Positions 6,269-8,140 of a stretch of 8,140 bases of DNA are shown here, piece by piece. A program made the position numbers and the translations under genes. Source of the DNA: Clostridia bacterium (GTDB lineage Bacteria; Bacillota; Clostridia; TANB77; CAG-508). Positions within the stretch are counted from its first letter, which is position 1. Each line of letters begins with the position of its first letter. The stretch is taken from positions 1 through 8,140 of the forward strand of contig CAAECB010000001.1 in the NCBI GenBank assembly GCA_900754285.1. The letters run 5' to 3'. The notes under the pieces were generated by a model, which was not told the DNA's origin, ran no database searches, and saw only the letters and a program-made list of their open reading frames with translations.

Positions 6269-6454
6269 GTATTCTAGGAAAGTTCGAAGAACTTTCCTAG
6301 AATACAAAATAACAATGCACAGAAATTTGCTTTGCAAATTTCGCGCACGAACAAAGACGTGGACTTTAAAATGTTCTAATAAGTGCTAATGTTATTAATG
6401 TCCGCTTTTGTTCTATTCAAAAAAGTTCTCCGAACTTCCTAGAATACAAAAAAA
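6263..6454. mobile_element. MITE-like palindromic intergenic element
   Basis: Both ends carry the same sequence inverted: TTGTATTCTAGGAAAGTTCG at 6267-6286, and its reverse complement lacking one A at 6431-6449, each continuing into T or A runs. Inside are four hairpins. H1 is a perfect 21 bp stem (6265-6285 with 6289-6309). H2 is a 9 bp stem with a TTT loop (6322-6342). H3 is an imperfect stem closing 6349-6364 with 6400-6413. H4 is AAGTTC-TCC-GAACTT (6423-6437), the core of a decayed copy of H1. There is no open reading frame. This resembles a non-autonomous mobile element or a dispersed palindromic repeat, but no second copy exists in the window and no target duplication is clear. Confidence 0.6.
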
Positions 6455-6502
6455 TAAAAGATTTTTTTAGATAAAATTTTATTAGAAAGGAATGTGATAA
6501 AA

Positions 6503-7907
6503 GTGAGTGTAATAGCTTCTATATCTACGGCACCGCGGAATTGGTGGAATAGGTATTGTTAGAATGAGTGGAGAAAAATGCTTTGAAGTTTTAGAAAAAA
6601 TTTTTCTTCCAAAAAAGTTTGAAAGTATTGAAAATATAAAAGGATATACAATAAAATATGGCCACATTGTAGAAAAATTACAGGAATATAAAAATGGTGA
6701 AGTGCTTGAAAATGCTATTGTTGATGAAGTTTTGGTTTCATATTTTAAAGCTCCTAAAAGTTATACAACAGAAAATATGTGTGAAATTAATACACATGGA
6801 GGTAATATAGTTGTTAGAAAAATTTTGGAATTATGTTTGAAAAATGGTGCTGAAATGGCTGAACCAGGCGAGTTTACTAAAAGAGCGTTTTTAAATGGCA
6901 GAATTGATTTACTTCAAGCAGAATCTGTTATTGATATTATTGATGCTAAATCAGAAAGAGAATTGAAGGCTGGAATGAACCAATTAGAGGGTCAACTTTC
7001 TAAAAAAATACATGGAATTAAGCAAAAAATAATGGATGTTATGGTTAATGTTGAAGTTGATATAGATTATCCAGAGTATGATGTTGAAGAGGTTACAAAT
7101 GCTGAAATTAAAGGAATGCTGGATATTGTTATATCAGATTTAGAAAAATTAGAAAAAAGCTTTGATAATGGAAAAATATTGAAAGATGGAGTAAAAACAG
7201 CTATTATAGGAAAACCAAATGCAGGAAAATCATCATTGTTAAATTGTATTTTGAATGAGGAAAGAGCTATAGTTACTGAGATAGAAGGAACTACAAGAGA
7301 TACTATAGAGGAATTTGTTACTGTTGAAGGTGTTCCTTTGAAATTAATTGATACTGCAGGTATTAGAGAGGCAAAAGATGAAGTAGAAAAGATTGGTATT
7401 GCTAAATCTAAGGAGATTGCTAAAGATGCAGATTTGATTATTGCTATTTTTGATAGCAGTAGAGATTTGACTGATGAGGATAGGGAAATATTAAATATAA
7501 TAAAAGGAAAAAATGCTATTTTAGTTTTAAATAAAACAGATTTGAATAAAAAAATTGATGAAAATATGCCAGAAATTATAGATTCTTGTAAATATATTGT
7601 AAAAATTTCTACTTTAGAGCAGCAGGGGTTAGAAGATTTATATAAAATTATTGGCAATATGTTTTCTATGGAGGAAATAAGTGTTGATAATACAGCTATT
7701 ATTACTAATTTAAGGCATAAAAATTTAATTAGTAAAGCTTTGGAGTCTTGTAAACAGGCTATGGATGCTTTGACTAATGGAATGCCTTTAGATATTATTG
7801 CTGTTTTTCTAAAAGAGATTTTAGAAAATTTAGGAGAGATTACAGGAGAAATTGTTACTGATGATATTATAAGTGAAATTTTTTCTAAATTTTGTTTAGG
7901 AAAATAA
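6503..7907 (+). CDS. mnmE: tRNA modification GTPase MnmE (apparent frameshift at codon 12)
   Basis: MnmE works with MnmG to modify the wobble uridine of certain tRNAs. The open frame from 6564 gives 447 residues with the formyl-THF-binding N-domain (INTHGG, EPGEFTKRAFLNGRIDLLQAE) and a helical domain. The inserted G domain has GKPNAGKSS, the EGTTRDT switch, DTAGIR and NKTD, and the protein ends in FCLGK with the catalytic cysteine. The family's first 20 residues are missing from this frame but are present upstream in another: the GTG at 6503 reads SVIASISTAP, then GIGGIGIVR continues in the main frame from 6537. One extra base around 6534-6538 (CCGCGG) explains the break. AGAAAGGA at 6484-6491 precedes the GTG at a long spacing. 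The gene is either broken by a base, affected by a sequence error, or frameshifted in translation. Family identity is certain; integrity is not. Confidence 0.9.
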
Positions 7908-8140
7908 TGCAAAAGTTTTTAGAAAAGAAAAATTTAAAAAATAAAAAGTAAAAACTGTGAAAAAATTATCAAAGAAATGACAAATAAAAATCAAAAATAA
8001 ACTTTAAATTATATTTCAACAACTATATTTATGAAAAAGATACTAAAATTAAAATATGACGATTTTCGTAATGAATTATGCTATATTTTATAAAAAGATA
8101 AAATTAATTTTTAGAATATGGGATTTTAAGAAAAGTTTTC
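7908..8140. other. Gene-free AT-rich right edge
   Basis: These 233 bases are extremely A-rich and show no ribosome binding site with a plausible reading frame. A 20-codon frame from the ATG at 8031 lacks a binding site and resembles nothing. A pairing of 7914-7921 with 7949-7956 has no T run after it, so no convincing mnmE terminator is visible. mnmG, often next to mnmE, does not start here. Confidence 0.6.

Noticed and set aside
6416..6445. Outward promoter in the palindromic element (TTCAAA, 18 bases, TAGAAT) driving mnmE
   Set aside because: The -35 match is poor (four of six) and TAGAAT is part of the inverted end sequence. It is possible but not supportable as a feature.
7067..7912. 281-codon minus-strand frame opposite mnmE
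   Set aside because: It is a shadow of the mnmE coding frame; the plus strand has every MnmE motif in this range.
8031..8093. 20-codon frame at the right edge
   Set aside because: It has no ribosome binding site and no recognisable sequence, and frames of this size are expected by chance.
1..8140. CRISPR arrays, tRNA or rRNA genes, phage or defence genes
   Set aside because: No regular spacer-repeat pattern, no cloverleaf or rRNA sequence, and no such protein motifs were seen on either strand.

Overview
This window looks like the chromosomal replication origin region of a very AT-rich, low-GC Gram-positive bacterium, most likely a member of the Clostridia. The gene order is the conserved Firmicutes origin block, read here in reverse: dnaN and dnaA on the minus strand, then rpmH, rnpA, yidD, yidC, jag and mnmE on the plus strand. 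Tryptophan is encoded by TGG and all stops are TAA or TAG, so nothing suggests a Mollicutes-type code. The species cannot be named from the sequence alone.

Left part (1-3094). A T-rich flank carries two copies of an imperfect ~90 bp unit at a 111 bp offset. A strong terminator for dnaN follows, then dnaN (beta sliding clamp). A 342 bp gap packed with DnaA boxes, an AT-only stretch and a DnaA-trio run comes next, and then dnaA. Centre (3095-3699). This 605 bp divergent intergenic region holds two further DnaA-box groups, a minus-strand dnaA promoter and a perfect-consensus plus-strand rpmH promoter. The two box regions flanking dnaA make a bipartite oriC of the Bacillus subtilis type, with the unwinding site predicted next to dnaN.

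Right part (3700-8140). rpmH, rnpA, yidD, yidC and jag form one plus-strand operon joining ribosome synthesis (L34), tRNA 5' processing (RNase P protein), membrane protein insertion (YidD, YidC) and an RNA-binding protein (Jag/KhpB). It ends in a hairpin terminator. Immediately behind that lies a ~190 bp palindrome-rich element with matching inverted ends, resembling a MITE or an intergenic repeat. mnmE, the tRNA-modifying GTPase, follows; its first codons are in a different reading frame from the rest because of one apparent extra base in a GC-rich spot. The last 233 bp hold no gene that I can support, so mnmG, often next to mnmE, does not begin within this window.

Most genes are housekeeping genes in a standard arrangement. 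The points most worth checking are the mnmE frameshift, the palindromic element between jag and mnmE, the DnaA-trio, and Spo0A-box-like heptamers close to both divergent promoters. I do not see a novel multi-gene system here.
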